DNA of 64,000 nucleotides, taken from NCBI RefSeq assembly GCF_041893525.1, contig NZ_CP169068.1; one strand, given 5' to 3'. The position numbers and the translations under genes are program-made. This document shows, piece by piece, positions 35,326 through 44,389 of this stretch (position 1 is the stretch's first letter; every line of letters starts with the position of its first letter). The notes beneath the pieces were generated by a model, which saw only the letters and a list, made by a program, of their open reading frames with translations, was not told where the DNA came from and did not search any database. The stretch comes from Phaeobacter bryozoorum (lineage in GTDB: Bacteria > Pseudomonadota > Alphaproteobacteria > Rhodobacterales > Rhodobacteraceae).

Positions 35326-36558
35326 ATGAAACTGCAAGACCTCGACATCATCGTCACAGCCCCACCCGCGCCCGGCTGGGGAGGGCGCTATTGGATCCTC
35401 GTCAAAGTGACCACCGATACCGGCATCATCGGCTGGGGCGAATGCTACGCGGCCTCGATCGGCCCAGACGCGATGAGCCACGTGATCCGTGATGTATTTG
35501 ACCGCCACATGCTGGGACAATCGCCAGAAAACATCGAATGGATGTTCCGACGGGCGTACTCGTCAGGTTTCACCCAGCGGCCCGACCTCAGCGTCATGGG
35601 CGCATTCTCAGGACTGGAAATCGCCTGTTGGGACATTCTCGGAAAGGATCGCAATCGTCCGGTTCACGCACTTATCGGCGGGCGAATGAACGAGCGGCTG
35701 CGCGCCTATACTTATCTCTATCCGCAACCCCATCACGACATGGATGCGTTCTGGAACAGCCCCGAGCTGGCAGCTGAATCCGCCATTGCAGCTGTGGAGA
35801 ACGGATATACAGCGATCAAATTCGACCCCGCCGGTCCCTATACGATGCGCGGCGGGCATATGCCGGCGCAATCTGACATCACGAAATCCGTCGCCTTCTG
35901 CCGAGCGATCCGTGAGGCTGTGGGAGATCGTGCCGACCTACTATTCGGAACCCATGGCCAGTTCACGCCCGCCGGCGCCATTCGGTTGGGGAAGGCTCTT
36001 GAACCCTATAGCCCCTTATGGTTCGAGGAGCCGACCCCCCCCGATTTGGTCGCGGATATGGCCCGTGTCGCTGAACGGGTGCGCATTCCCGTTGCCACCG
36101 GAGAACGACTGACCACCAAGGCTGAGTTTGCCGCTGTGCTGCGCGCTGGCGCGGCCGAAATCCTGCAACCCGCATTGGGGCGGGCAGGTGGCATCTGGGA
36201 GGTCAAGAAGATTGCGGCCATCGCCGAGGTTTTTGGTGCCCAAATGGCCCCGCATCTCTACGCCGGTCCGGTGGAATGGGCTGCCAATATCCAGTTGGCA
36301 GCGTCGATCCCCAACCTTCTGATGATTGAGACCATTGAAACGCCGTTCCACATGTCGTTGATCAAGCAGAGTATCACGATCGAAGCTGGGTTCGTCATCC
36401 CCTCGGACGCCCCCGGCCTTGGTATCGAAGTAGACGAAGATCTCGCCCGCGCCCATCCATTCGAGGGAGACGATTTGCACCTCAATATGCAGGATACCCC
36501 CTGCAACTACGCCGATGGTAACAGTTTTGTCGGCGGCGCGCCGCCCAAAACCAAATAA
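35326..36558 (+). CDS. Mandelate racemase/muconate lactonizing enzyme family dehydratase
   Basis: A 410-residue enolase-superfamily protein. N-terminal capping domain (1-125), then barrel with YTAIKFDPAGPY, LLFGTHGQFTPAGA, PLWFEEPTPPD, VATGERLTT and MAPHLYAGPVEW. The GTHGQ and His-based features resemble sugar-acid dehydratases (galactonate dehydratase-like) rather than true mandelate racemases. The substrate is unknown, probably an aldonic or uronic acid. Confidence 0.83.
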   Translation: MKLQDLDIIVTAPPAPGWGGRYWILVKVTTDTGIIGWGECYAASIGPDAMSHVIRDVFDRHMLGQSPENIEWMFRRAYSSGFTQRPDLSVMGAFSGLEIACWDILGKDRNRPVHALIGGRMNERLRAYTYLYPQPHHDMDAFWNSPELAAESAIAAVENGYTAIKFDPAGPYTMRGGHMPAQSDITKSVAFCRAIREAVGDRADLLFGTHGQFTPAGAIRLGKALEPYSPLWFEEPTPPDLVADMARVAERVRIPVATGERLTTKAEFAAVLRAGAAEILQPALGRAGGIWEVKKIAAIAEVFGAQMAPHLYAGPVEWAANIQLAASIPNLLMIETIETPFHMSLIKQSITIEAGFVIPSDAPGLGIEVDEDLARAHPFEGDDLHLNMQDTPCNYADGNSFVGGAPPKTK

Positions 36559-36658
36559 CAGAACTACCCGTCGCAGTAGGATTTCGAACCTGTCGCTCAT
36601 GCGCGCCGCCTGTCTGACCATCCGGCCTGCGCGTGCCCTGCCACAAGTCTCGGCCGCG

Positions 36659-39607
36659 CTAGCTCGACACGTAGCCAGCAACCACCTGCAACAGTTTGAA
36701 AGCCGTGGCGGCATCGTTTTCGACAACTGCGAGGAACTCCTCCTCACCGATCCGCAAACACGTCAGCTCGCTTTCGGCAATCATGCTCAGCGCCCTGGGT
36801 TCCTTCCGGATCAATCCCAGTTCGCCAACCAGGCGACCGGCACCGACCTTGGCTACGAGACGGCTGTCATCACCTTCCTGCGGCAGATATAGGCCCGCTT
36901 CGCCCTCCAGAATCATATAAGCGCCGTCACTCGCTTCATCGTCCTTGAGAAACACCGTGTCACCAGCCTTGGCGGTATACCAGCGCGCCCCAAAGGCAAG
37001 AAGCCGGAGCTGGCGACGGTTGAGCTCGGAGAACAGCTCCGTTTGCTCAAGCGCCCGTAGTTTCCGTGCAAGATCAGCACTGCCCGCACCATCACTGACC
37101 GCATCCGCAGCGGGGGTGTCACTCACCAACCGGCCCTGGCGAAGCTCATAATAACTGTCGAAGACATCCGGGCTTTCAAAACTGCTGCCCAGATAGATCA
37201 GCGTCGTCTCTGGCAAAAGATGGCGCAGGTTCTTGTGAATGGCGATGCGTGTATCCAGATCGTAGCTCGCCATTGCAGCGTCTAGGATCAGGATATCCGG
37301 GCGCTTGATCGAAGCGCGCGAGAAGGCAAGCGGCTCGGCAAAGCTGGCTGCAAGCCCCTGCCCGCCTATCGCAATCGGCAGATCAAAAATCAGCTCAACA
37401 ACCCGATCACGCACGCCGTTCTCGACAAGAACCTCTGAGACCAGCTTCTGCACTTCCTCGGCTCGCCCGCCGGCGCTATCGGAGATCTTGCCGAACAGGG
37501 CATTCTCGAGCACCGTCAGACCCGGAGCAAAGGCCGCCTCATCAAGCGGCTCGAAAATATCACCCAGCGTAGCCGTCAATTGCTTGGAGTGGCTTTGGCG
37601 GAACGCAAGAATGCGCTCTTCTATCTCATCGCTGAACGCAGCACCGATTTGCTCGGCAGAGATGCTGAAAGGCACGATAAGTAACCGCGCAAGTTCTTCA
37701 TGGCTCAGCGTAGAGACGCCATCGTTCCGGGTCTTGTCGACCAGAGCCAGCGCCCCCTCATAGGCCGAAGCCTCCAGCCCAAGCTTGCGGAAGAGCGGAT
37801 GATCGGTACCGTCAATGCCAAAGATCTGCCGCAGCATTTCCACCACGTCACGGCTGAGCGCGACGAGATCGACGTCAAGATCGAGTGCCCTGAGTTGATC
37901 CAGAAAATCACTCTGTTGCCTCAGGACGTCTTCGGTGATCCGCGCTTGCGTGGTTGCATAGAGAAGGTTCTCCGCCACCGGCAGGGCCGGATTGTACCGA
38001 TCTGACGCCAGAAAGTGCACGTATTGTTCCAGGCCCGCCTTGGTAACCGCCTGCTGCACCTTTGGCCGCAGTTCGACCAGCTGAAGCGCCAATTCTGAAT
38101 GACTCTTGGCATCAAAACGCTGTTCGACGCCACGACGGAACAGGGCGGTATCGGACCCGATCCCCGACACCAACCGCAACCACCAGTCGCGCAGCTCCGC
38201 CTCGCTGGAGAACCCGGCCAGGCTCGGGTCCAGCCAGGAGGCGTCCAGTGGATCTGGGCTGTTACCCGCACGCTGCGCCACATCATAGCGCCGCAGGTCC
38301 TGCGCAGTACCAAGCGGCCGCTGCCTGATCGGCATCATCACATTGTCGCCAAAAGAGCCTTGAAACAGCACCGGGCGGGACGTGGCATGACCGATGCGGG
38401 CAGCGATCACCGCCTGATGAATTTCACGCATGTTCTGGTCATCGATACAGACCTTGCCCGCCGAAGGCAGCAATTCGCGGGTCAACAATCCCGCCAACGC
38501 ACGGCGATCCTCCTCCGAAGGCGCGGCAACCCCGATCACCTTGCCTGCCGGGAAGCGGGCATTGAGATCTTCCAGAACAAGATTGCCATCCGCATCGCGG
38601 ACGTTGACCCCCTCCACGACGATATCGCCCCGAAGCCGTTTCAAATCCTCGGGCGCGCCCGTCATCAAGGCCTCATCGACCATGCCGGGCGGGTCAAATC
38701 GCTCCAGGATCACATCCCAGCGCAACGCCATATCCTGCGTCTGGTTGTAATAGGCCAGAAGTTCCTTCCAGGGCGATGCCAAGTCCTTGTAGGCGGCAAG
38801 GGCTGCAACCAGTGCACCGAGCGAGACCTTGCCTTCAAGCACCAGATAGCCGCCAACTGCATAGAACAGAAACGGTGTCAGCTGGGTAATGAAGTTGTTG
38901 AGAAACTTCATGAAGAATTTTTTCTGATAGATCGCAAACCGGATGTCATAGAGCCATCCGAGCCGATCCGTGATGACAGCCATCCGGTAACGCCAACCGC
39001 CGTTCAGACGTAGGGTAGATGCGCCAGCAGCGCTTTCGCCGATCTCGGAGGCCAAAGCGCGGATCTGATGAATACGCTTCTTGTTCAACAGGTTGATTTG
39101 CCGCTGCAACATCGGGATCAACCAGCCCTGCAAGGGAATTAGCGCAACCGCCGCCAGACCGAACCAGACACTCTGCATGAACAGAAAATAGAGGATCGTC
39201 AGCATCTGACCGGCCTGTAGCACCGGCTGGCTGACCGCATCCCCCATCAACCCCCCCATCGGCTCACTTTCCGAGGTGATCATAGACACCAGTTCGCCCT
39301 GGCTTACCCGCTCGAAATACGGCTGTGGGAATCGCACAACACGCGAGATCAACCGATAGCGAAACCGCCGCAGCATCCGCTCGGCCAGAACCCCCTTCAT
39401 CGTGTTGATGCGCATTTTCAGCAGACCATGCGCGAGAACCGCCAGAAGAAATCCACCGCAGAGAAGCCAGAGATAATGCAGCTGGTTCAACTCGTACCCA
39501 AGCAGGTCAATTGTGGAGCTCTGCGCCCCGATAGCATCGTTGATGATGCGTTTTGGCAGTTCCAGAGTGAGATAGAGAAGTGGAAACAGGCAGGCCGTGA
39601 CCACCAA
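36659..39607 (-). CDS. ABC exporter with degenerate ATPase domain fused to cyclic-nucleotide-binding domain
   Basis: A roughly 982-residue protein. Residues 1-300 are an ABC-exporter membrane domain. Residues about 329-830 hold an ATPase domain that looks dead: the Walker A position is GVAAPSEEDRRA (no GK[ST]), the Walker B end is LILDAA (catalytic Glu is Ala), the H-loop His is missing, while IGGQ of the signature survives. About 270 extra residues (425-695) interrupt it. Residues 850-980 are a CRP-like cyclic-nucleotide-binding domain with GELGLIRKEPRAL, keeping the Glu and Arg that hold the nucleotide. The listed start is TTG at 39607, but good coding sequence (IERTLFRFIWNYSKRDQL) continues to an ATA at 39667, 7 bases behind GGAG. 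Confidence 0.85.
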   Translation of the reverse strand: MVVTACLFPLLYLTLELPKRIINDAIGAQSSTIDLLGYELNQLHYLWLLCGGFLLAVLAHGLLKMRINTMKGVLAERMLRRFRYRLISRVVRFPQPYFERVSQGELVSMITSESEPMGGLMGDAVSQPVLQAGQMLTILYFLFMQSVWFGLAAVALIPLQGWLIPMLQRQINLLNKKRIHQIRALASEIGESAAGASTLRLNGGWRYRMAVITDRLGWLYDIRFAIYQKKFFMKFLNNFITQLTPFLFYAVGGYLVLEGKVSLGALVAALAAYKDLASPWKELLAYYNQTQDMALRWDVILERFDPPGMVDEALMTGAPEDLKRLRGDIVVEGVNVRDADGNLVLEDLNARFPAGKVIGVAAPSEEDRRALAGLLTRELLPSAGKVCIDDQNMREIHQAVIAARIGHATSRPVLFQGSFGDNVMMPIRQRPLGTAQDLRRYDVAQRAGNSPDPLDASWLDPSLAGFSSEAELRDWWLRLVSGIGSDTALFRRGVEQRFDAKSHSELALQLVELRPKVQQAVTKAGLEQYVHFLASDRYNPALPVAENLLYATTQARITEDVLRQQSDFLDQLRALDLDVDLVALSRDVVEMLRQIFGIDGTDHPLFRKLGLEASAYEGALALVDKTRNDGVSTLSHEELARLLIVPFSISAEQIGAAFSDEIEERILAFRQSHSKQLTATLGDIFEPLDEAAFAPGLTVLENALFGKISDSAGGRAEEVQKLVSEVLVENGVRDRVVELIFDLPIAIGGQGLAASFAEPLAFSRASIKRPDILILDAAMASYDLDTRIAIHKNLRHLLPETTLIYLGSSFESPDVFDSYYELRQGRLVSDTPAADAVSDGAGSADLARKLRALEQTELFSELNRRQLRLLAFGARWYTAKAGDTVFLKDDEASDGAYMILEGEAGLYLPQEGDDSRLVAKVGAGRLVGELGLIRKEPRALSMIAESELTCLRIGEEEFLAVVENDAATAFKLLQVVAGYVSS

Positions 39608-39824
39608 CAGAACCAGTTGGTCGCGCTTTGAGTAGTTCCAGATAAACCGAAAAAGAGTGCGTTCTATGGGACGGCTCCGAAATGGAAAATGTTACGGAAA
39701 CTGATCCCGATATGCCTAGCCCGGATTGCCAGTTGCAGGCAATGGCAAGACGGACGTCACACGCCGTGTTGTCCGGCTCAATCCAGCTGACCTTGCCCAA
39801 AGCCTATCCAGATGACGGAGCGTC

Positions 39825-40301
39825 GTGGCGATTAGTGCCACAGGCCATTTGCCTGTTTCGAAAAAATACGTAAGCTTTCAGCGCGCGACACAAAACGGGG
39901 CCATTGCTTTGACAGACCACCTCGCATCCCTTTTGGGATTGCTTTGCCTGCTTCAGATCAAACACATGTTTGCGGATTTCTACCTGCAAACACCCAAGAT
40001 GCTCTCGGGTCGTGGTGAATATCTGCATGCCGGACGGGCACAACATGCGGGGGTGCATGTGATGGGATCCATTATTGCCTTTGTTATCATGGGGGCTCCG
40101 GTTGGCTTCATCTTGATCATCTGCGCGCTGGAATGGGTGGCACATTTCAACATCGACTATTGCAAGGCCTGCTATTCCAAACGCAAGGAACTGGCACCGA
40201 ATATGGCTGTCTACTGGCGCGCGATGGGCACCGACCAGGCCTTACACCAACTCACCTATCTTGCGATGGCAGCTGCCTGGGCGCATGTCAGTTTCGGCTG
40301 A
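39825..40301 (+). CDS. DUF3307 family membrane protein
   Basis: A protein of 130-158 residues with two to three hydrophobic segments (LLGLLCLLQIKHMFADFYLQ, IIAFVIMGAPVGFILIICA, and a C-terminal one). The HMFADFYLQ and HAxxxHAGVHV pattern marks DUF3307. Function unknown; a membrane location is clear. The start could be GTG at 39825 (GGAG in front) or TTG at 39909, which is closer to the conserved region. Confidence 0.75.
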   Translation: MAISATGHLPVSKKYVSFQRATQNGAIALTDHLASLLGLLCLLQIKHMFADFYLQTPKMLSGRGEYLHAGRAQHAGVHVMGSIIAFVIMGAPVGFILIICALEWVAHFNIDYCKACYSKRKELAPNMAVYWRAMGTDQALHQLTYLAMAAAWAHVSFG

Positions 40302-40346
40302 AAGCCGAAGCAGCGCGACCTAAGCTGTCGGCGCCCGGGACAAAGC

Positions 40347-40817
40347 TCAGCGCGTGACAGGTTCGTCGCGCTTGATGGTCCGCAGCACCACGTTTGTTTG
40401 CGCACTGGCAACCGCAGGCAGGCGGAACAGAAACTCCTCAAGAAACCGATTGTAGGCGTCAAGATCAGGCGCCAATACCCGCAGGTGGTAATCCGACTGC
40501 CCCGTGGTCGCATAGCATTCCTGAACCAGACGGCTGGTCTCAACCGCCTTGATGAAGTCCGCCAGCTTTTCGCGGTCGTGACGGGTCAGCTGCACATGGA
40601 CAATCGCGTGAAATCCCAGCCCCATAGCCGCCGCGTTCACCACCGCGCCATAGCGCTCAATGACACCCGCCTCCTCCAGTGCGCGCACCCGCCGCCACAA
40701 CGCCGAAGCTGACATCCCCACCGCCTCTGCCAGATCCGCATTCGACATCCGCGCATCCTGTTGCAGCAGCGTCAGGATCCGACGGTCCCGATCATCAAGG
40801 GTGAGATCATCATCCAT
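40347..40817 (-). CDS. Lrp/AsnC family transcriptional regulator
   Basis: A 156-residue regulator: N-terminal helix-turn-helix (LTLDDRDRRILTLLQQDARMSNADLAEAVGMSASALWRRVRALEEAG in outline) and a C-terminal RAM domain (HAIVHVQLTRHD ... YATTGQSDYHLRVLAPDL) that binds amino acids. It diverges from the indolepyruvate oxidoreductase gene, so aromatic amino acid-responsive control of that gene is likely. A TTG start 15 bases upstream is also possible. Confidence 0.9.
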   Translation of the reverse strand: MDDDLTLDDRDRRILTLLQQDARMSNADLAEAVGMSASALWRRVRALEEAGVIERYGAVVNAAAMGLGFHAIVHVQLTRHDREKLADFIKAVETSRLVQECYATTGQSDYHLRVLAPDLDAYNRFLEEFLFRLPAVASAQTNVVLRTIKRDEPVTR

Positions 40818-40855
40818 GGTAAAATCATCCAAATTCTTACATCACATGGAAATAT

Positions 40856-40867
40856 CATTCATGAATG
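40856..40867. promoter_or_regulatory. Palindromic candidate operator between lrp and ior
   Basis: CATTCATGAATG is a perfect 12-bp palindrome in a markedly AT-rich 125-base divergent spacer. A second imperfect dyad, ATGATCGTATCAT, lies near 40928-40940. Lrp-family proteins often bind such AT-rich inverted repeats, but the binding site itself is inferred. Confidence 0.35.
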
Positions 40868-40957
40868 GAGTAATACAGAGGTAATCTGGCAAGAATATCC
40901 AGACAATGTGGATTATCATTTCGCGCATATGATCGTATCATTGCAAGGGATACTCCA

Positions 40958-43900
40958 ATGACCCAGCTCAGCCACGATTTTCGCAGTTACCAGCTGGATG
41001 ACCGGTATGAGATGACGACGGGCCGCGTCTTTCTGACCGGCACCCAGGCACTGGCGCGCGTGATGCTGGATCAGGCACGGCGCGACAGATCGGCCGGATT
41101 GAATACCGCAGGCTTTGTATCCGGCTATCGCGGCTCTCCGCTAGGCGGCGTTGATCTGGAATTCTGGCGCAGCCGCACACGCATGGACGCCAATAACATC
41201 ACCTTCATGCCCGCCGTGAACGAAGATCTGGGCGCAACCGCCGTCTTGGGCGCGCAGCAGGCCATTCTTGACCCTCACTGCGAGGTCGAGGGCGTGTTCT
41301 CCATGTGGTATGGCAAGGGACCGGGGGTCGACAGGTCCGGCGATGCGCTGAAGCACGGCAACGCCTATGGCTCATCCGAGAAGGGCGGCGTTCTGGTCGT
41401 TGCAGGCGATGACCATGGTTGCGTCAGCTCCTCAATGCCACATCAGTCCGACGTGGCCTTCATGTCCTGGTTCATGCCGGTCCTGAACCCGGCCGATGTC
41501 GGGGAATTCCTGCAGTTTGGCGAATACGGCTTTGCGCTGTCGCGCTATTCGGGCACTTGGGTAGGGTTCAAAGCCGTCTCGGAAACCGTGGAAAGCGCAC
41601 GCTCCGTGGACCTGCGCCCGGACCGCGCTTTCTCCTACCCCGAACTGCCCGATTATCCAGGCGGGCTGCACATCCGCAGATCAGACCTGCCCTCGCCCGA
41701 GATTGAGACCCGGATCCACGCCAAGCTGCGTGCGGTGCGTGCCTTCGCCGAGGCAAATCCGATTGATACGCGGATCTACGATCTGCCGGAGGCAAAATTC
41801 GGCTTTGTCACCACGGGCAAGGGACATCTGGACCTGATGGAGGCGCTGCGCCTGCTCGGACTTGATGCGGCCGCCTGCAAACGTCTCGGTATTGATATCT
41901 ACAAGGTTGGGATGGTTTGGCCCCTAGCCCGCACCGAGGCACTGCGTTTTGTAAAAGGCAAACAGGAAGTTCTGGTAGTCGAGGAAAAACGCGGCATCAT
42001 CGAGAGCCAGTTCAAGGAATATTTCTACGACTGGCCAGGCGACAAACCGGAACGGATGGTCGGCAAACATGACAGTCAGGGCAACCCGCTGATCCCCTGG
42101 ACAGGTGAGCTGTCGCCTTTGCAGCTGGTGCCGATCGTGGCGGAACGCCTGAACCGGTTCTTCCCAGAGGAAAACCTGTTGGAGCGGGCAGATATTCTGA
42201 CCGCCAAGCCCCCTCAGCTGCTGAATATCCCCGGTGCCACCCGCACCCCCTATTTCTGCTCGGGCTGCCCTCATAACACCTCCACTAAACTGCCTGAAGG
42301 CAGCAAGGCCAACTCGGGAATTGGCTGCCATGTCATGGCCAGCTGGATGGACCGCGACACCGCCGGTTATGCCCAGATGGGAGGCGAAGGGGTGCCCTGG
42401 ACAGTTGCCTCGAAATTCAACGGCGGCAAGCATGTGTTCCAGAACCTTGGCGAGGGCACCTGGTATCACTCCGGCTCTCTGGCGATCCGTCAGGCGGTCG
42501 CTGCGGGCACAAATATCACTTATAAAATTCTTTATAATGATGCGGTCGCGATGACCGGCGGCCAGCCAGTGGATGGACCGGTCAGTGTCTCAGGCATCGC
42601 CCAAACCTGCCGCGCAGAAGGCGTCGACCGGATTGCGCTGGTGTCCGATGAGATCGGCAAGTTCTCCCCCTCCGATTTCCCTGCGGGCACCAGTTTTCAC
42701 GACCGTGCCGAAATGGACACCGTCCAACGCGAGCTGCGGGAGATCCCCGGCGTTACCGTCTTGATTTACGAACAGACCTGCGCCACCGAAAAACGCCGCC
42801 GCCGCAAGCGTGGCACAATGGAGGATCCAAAGCGGTTTGCCTTTATCAATGATCTGGTTTGTGAGGGTTGCGGCGATTGTTCGGTGGAATCCAACTGCCT
42901 GAGTGTCGAGCCGAAAGAGACCCCCTTTGGCCGAAAACGCAAGATCAACCTTTCAAGCTGCAACAAGGATTTCTCCTGCCTGAATGGTTTCTGCCCAAGC
43001 TTCGTAACCGTGGAAGGTGCAACGCGGCGCAAGAAAGAAATTGCCGCTTTGGACATTGGTACGCTGACCGCTGGCCTACCTATGCCTGCTTTGCCATCGC
43101 TGGAGGATCCATTCGATCTTCTGGTGACCGGTGTCGGCGGTACGGGCGTCGTCACGGTAGGTGCTCTGATCACTATGGCCGCGCATCTGGAAGGGAAAGG
43201 CGCCAGCGTCCTGGACTTTACCGGCTTCGCACAGAAGTTCGGCACCGTACTCGGCTACATCCGCCTTTCAAATGCACCGGACGCGCTGCATCAGGTGCGT
43301 ATCGACCAAAGTGCGGCAGATGCGGTAATCGGTTGCGACGTGGTAGTCAGTTCCGCTCCGAAAGCGTCAGCCCACTATCGCGAGGGCACGAAAATGGTGC
43401 TGAACCGCGCCGAAATGCCCACAGGCGATCTGGTCCTGCGCCGTGATGCCGACTTGATGGCCACTCTGCGCGAAAAATCCATCGCCGATGTTATCGGTGC
43501 CGACAACCTGTCGGGCTTCAACGCGAATGAAGCGGCAGAAACTCTGCTTGGCGATGCCGTTCTGGCCAATGTCATGATGCTGGGCTTTGCTTGGCAAAAG
43601 GGACTGGTTCCGGTCAGCCTCGTCGCCCTTGATCAGGCTATTGTCTTGAACGGTGTTGCGATCGAGAAGAACCGCCTGGCCCTGGCCATCGGGCGGGCCT
43701 TCGCCCATGATCCGGCGCGCCTGTTAGATCTCTACTCCGAAGAGGAGGCGCGCGTAGAAACCCTGGCCGAGCTGATTGACCGCCGCGCCACGTTTCTGAC
43801 CGGCTATCAGGATGTTGCCTATGCACAATCTTATACTGCCCAGCTGGAAACCCTGCGCGATGCCCTTCCTGTGGATCGGTCTGAAGAGCTGGTCAAGGCG

Positions 43901-44380
43901 GCCGCAAGATCGCTGTTCAAACTGATGGCCTACAAGGACGAATTCGAAGTGGCCCGCCTTCTGAGCAACGATCGTTTTACGCATCAGCTCGAAACCGAAT
44001 TTGAGGGCAACTTTCAGGTGAACTATCACCTTGCCCCGCCGCTCCTCAGCCGCAAAACCGATGCGCGGGGCCGCCCCCGCAAAATCCAGTTCGGCGGCTG
44101 GATGCGTCCGGCGCTCCGCCTTCTGGCGAAGGGACGCCGCCTGAGAGGCCATCGCTGGAACCCCTTCGGTCATCACGAAGAGGCACGTCTGCACCGTGAT
44201 CTGCTCAGCTGGTATCAGGGCATCCTCCAGCAGGCCGCCGTACGCTATACAGCAGAGGATCACGACAAATGGCTGTCCGTGCTGACTGCACCGATGGATA
44301 TCCGTGGATACGGACCGGTGCGCATGGCCGCCGCCGAAAAGACCAGGGCCGACGTCGACAAGCTGCTCACTGCGATGTGA
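40958..44380 (+). CDS. Indolepyruvate ferredoxin oxidoreductase, fused subunits
   Basis: Oxidatively decarboxylates aryl-pyruvates (from transamination of aromatic amino acids) to aryl-acetyl-CoA. The 1140-residue protein fuses IorA and IorB: thiamine-diphosphate domains (about 1-620, with CSGCPHNTSTKLPEGS), a [4Fe-4S] region with LVCEGCGDCSVESNC and CNKDFSCLNGFCPS, and a C-terminal gamma domain beginning VTGVGGTGVVTVGAL. A single-chain form is usual in alphaproteobacteria. The Lrp gene diverges from it. Confidence 0.92.
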   Translation: MTQLSHDFRSYQLDDRYEMTTGRVFLTGTQALARVMLDQARRDRSAGLNTAGFVSGYRGSPLGGVDLEFWRSRTRMDANNITFMPAVNEDLGATAVLGAQQAILDPHCEVEGVFSMWYGKGPGVDRSGDALKHGNAYGSSEKGGVLVVAGDDHGCVSSSMPHQSDVAFMSWFMPVLNPADVGEFLQFGEYGFALSRYSGTWVGFKAVSETVESARSVDLRPDRAFSYPELPDYPGGLHIRRSDLPSPEIETRIHAKLRAVRAFAEANPIDTRIYDLPEAKFGFVTTGKGHLDLMEALRLLGLDAAACKRLGIDIYKVGMVWPLARTEALRFVKGKQEVLVVEEKRGIIESQFKEYFYDWPGDKPERMVGKHDSQGNPLIPWTGELSPLQLVPIVAERLNRFFPEENLLERADILTAKPPQLLNIPGATRTPYFCSGCPHNTSTKLPEGSKANSGIGCHVMASWMDRDTAGYAQMGGEGVPWTVASKFNGGKHVFQNLGEGTWYHSGSLAIRQAVAAGTNITYKILYNDAVAMTGGQPVDGPVSVSGIAQTCRAEGVDRIALVSDEIGKFSPSDFPAGTSFHDRAEMDTVQRELREIPGVTVLIYEQTCATEKRRRRKRGTMEDPKRFAFINDLVCEGCGDCSVESNCLSVEPKETPFGRKRKINLSSCNKDFSCLNGFCPSFVTVEGATRRKKEIAALDIGTLTAGLPMPALPSLEDPFDLLVTGVGGTGVVTVGALITMAAHLEGKGASVLDFTGFAQKFGTVLGYIRLSNAPDALHQVRIDQSAADAVIGCDVVVSSAPKASAHYREGTKMVLNRAEMPTGDLVLRRDADLMATLREKSIADVIGADNLSGFNANEAAETLLGDAVLANVMMLGFAWQKGLVPVSLVALDQAIVLNGVAIEKNRLALAIGRAFAHDPARLLDLYSEEEARVETLAELIDRRATFLTGYQDVAYAQSYTAQLETLRDALPVDRSEELVKAAARSLFKLMAYKDEFEVARLLSNDRFTHQLETEFEGNFQVNYHLAPPLLSRKTDARGRPRKIQFGGWMRPALRLLAKGRRLRGHRWNPFGHHEEARLHRDLLSWYQGILQQAAVRYTAEDHDKWLSVLTAPMDIRGYGPVRMAAAEKTRADVDKLLTAM

Positions 44381-44389
44381 GACCGCGTC

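Noticed and set aside
34135..35520. 461-codon open frame on the minus strand
   Set aside because: It lies antisense to the alcohol dehydrogenase and part of the dehydratase gene, both of which have clear motifs.
36570..36640. tRNA-like sequence (GGATTTCGAACC)
   Set aside because: It looks like a T-arm on the minus strand but has an extra base and no matching acceptor, D or anticodon stems.
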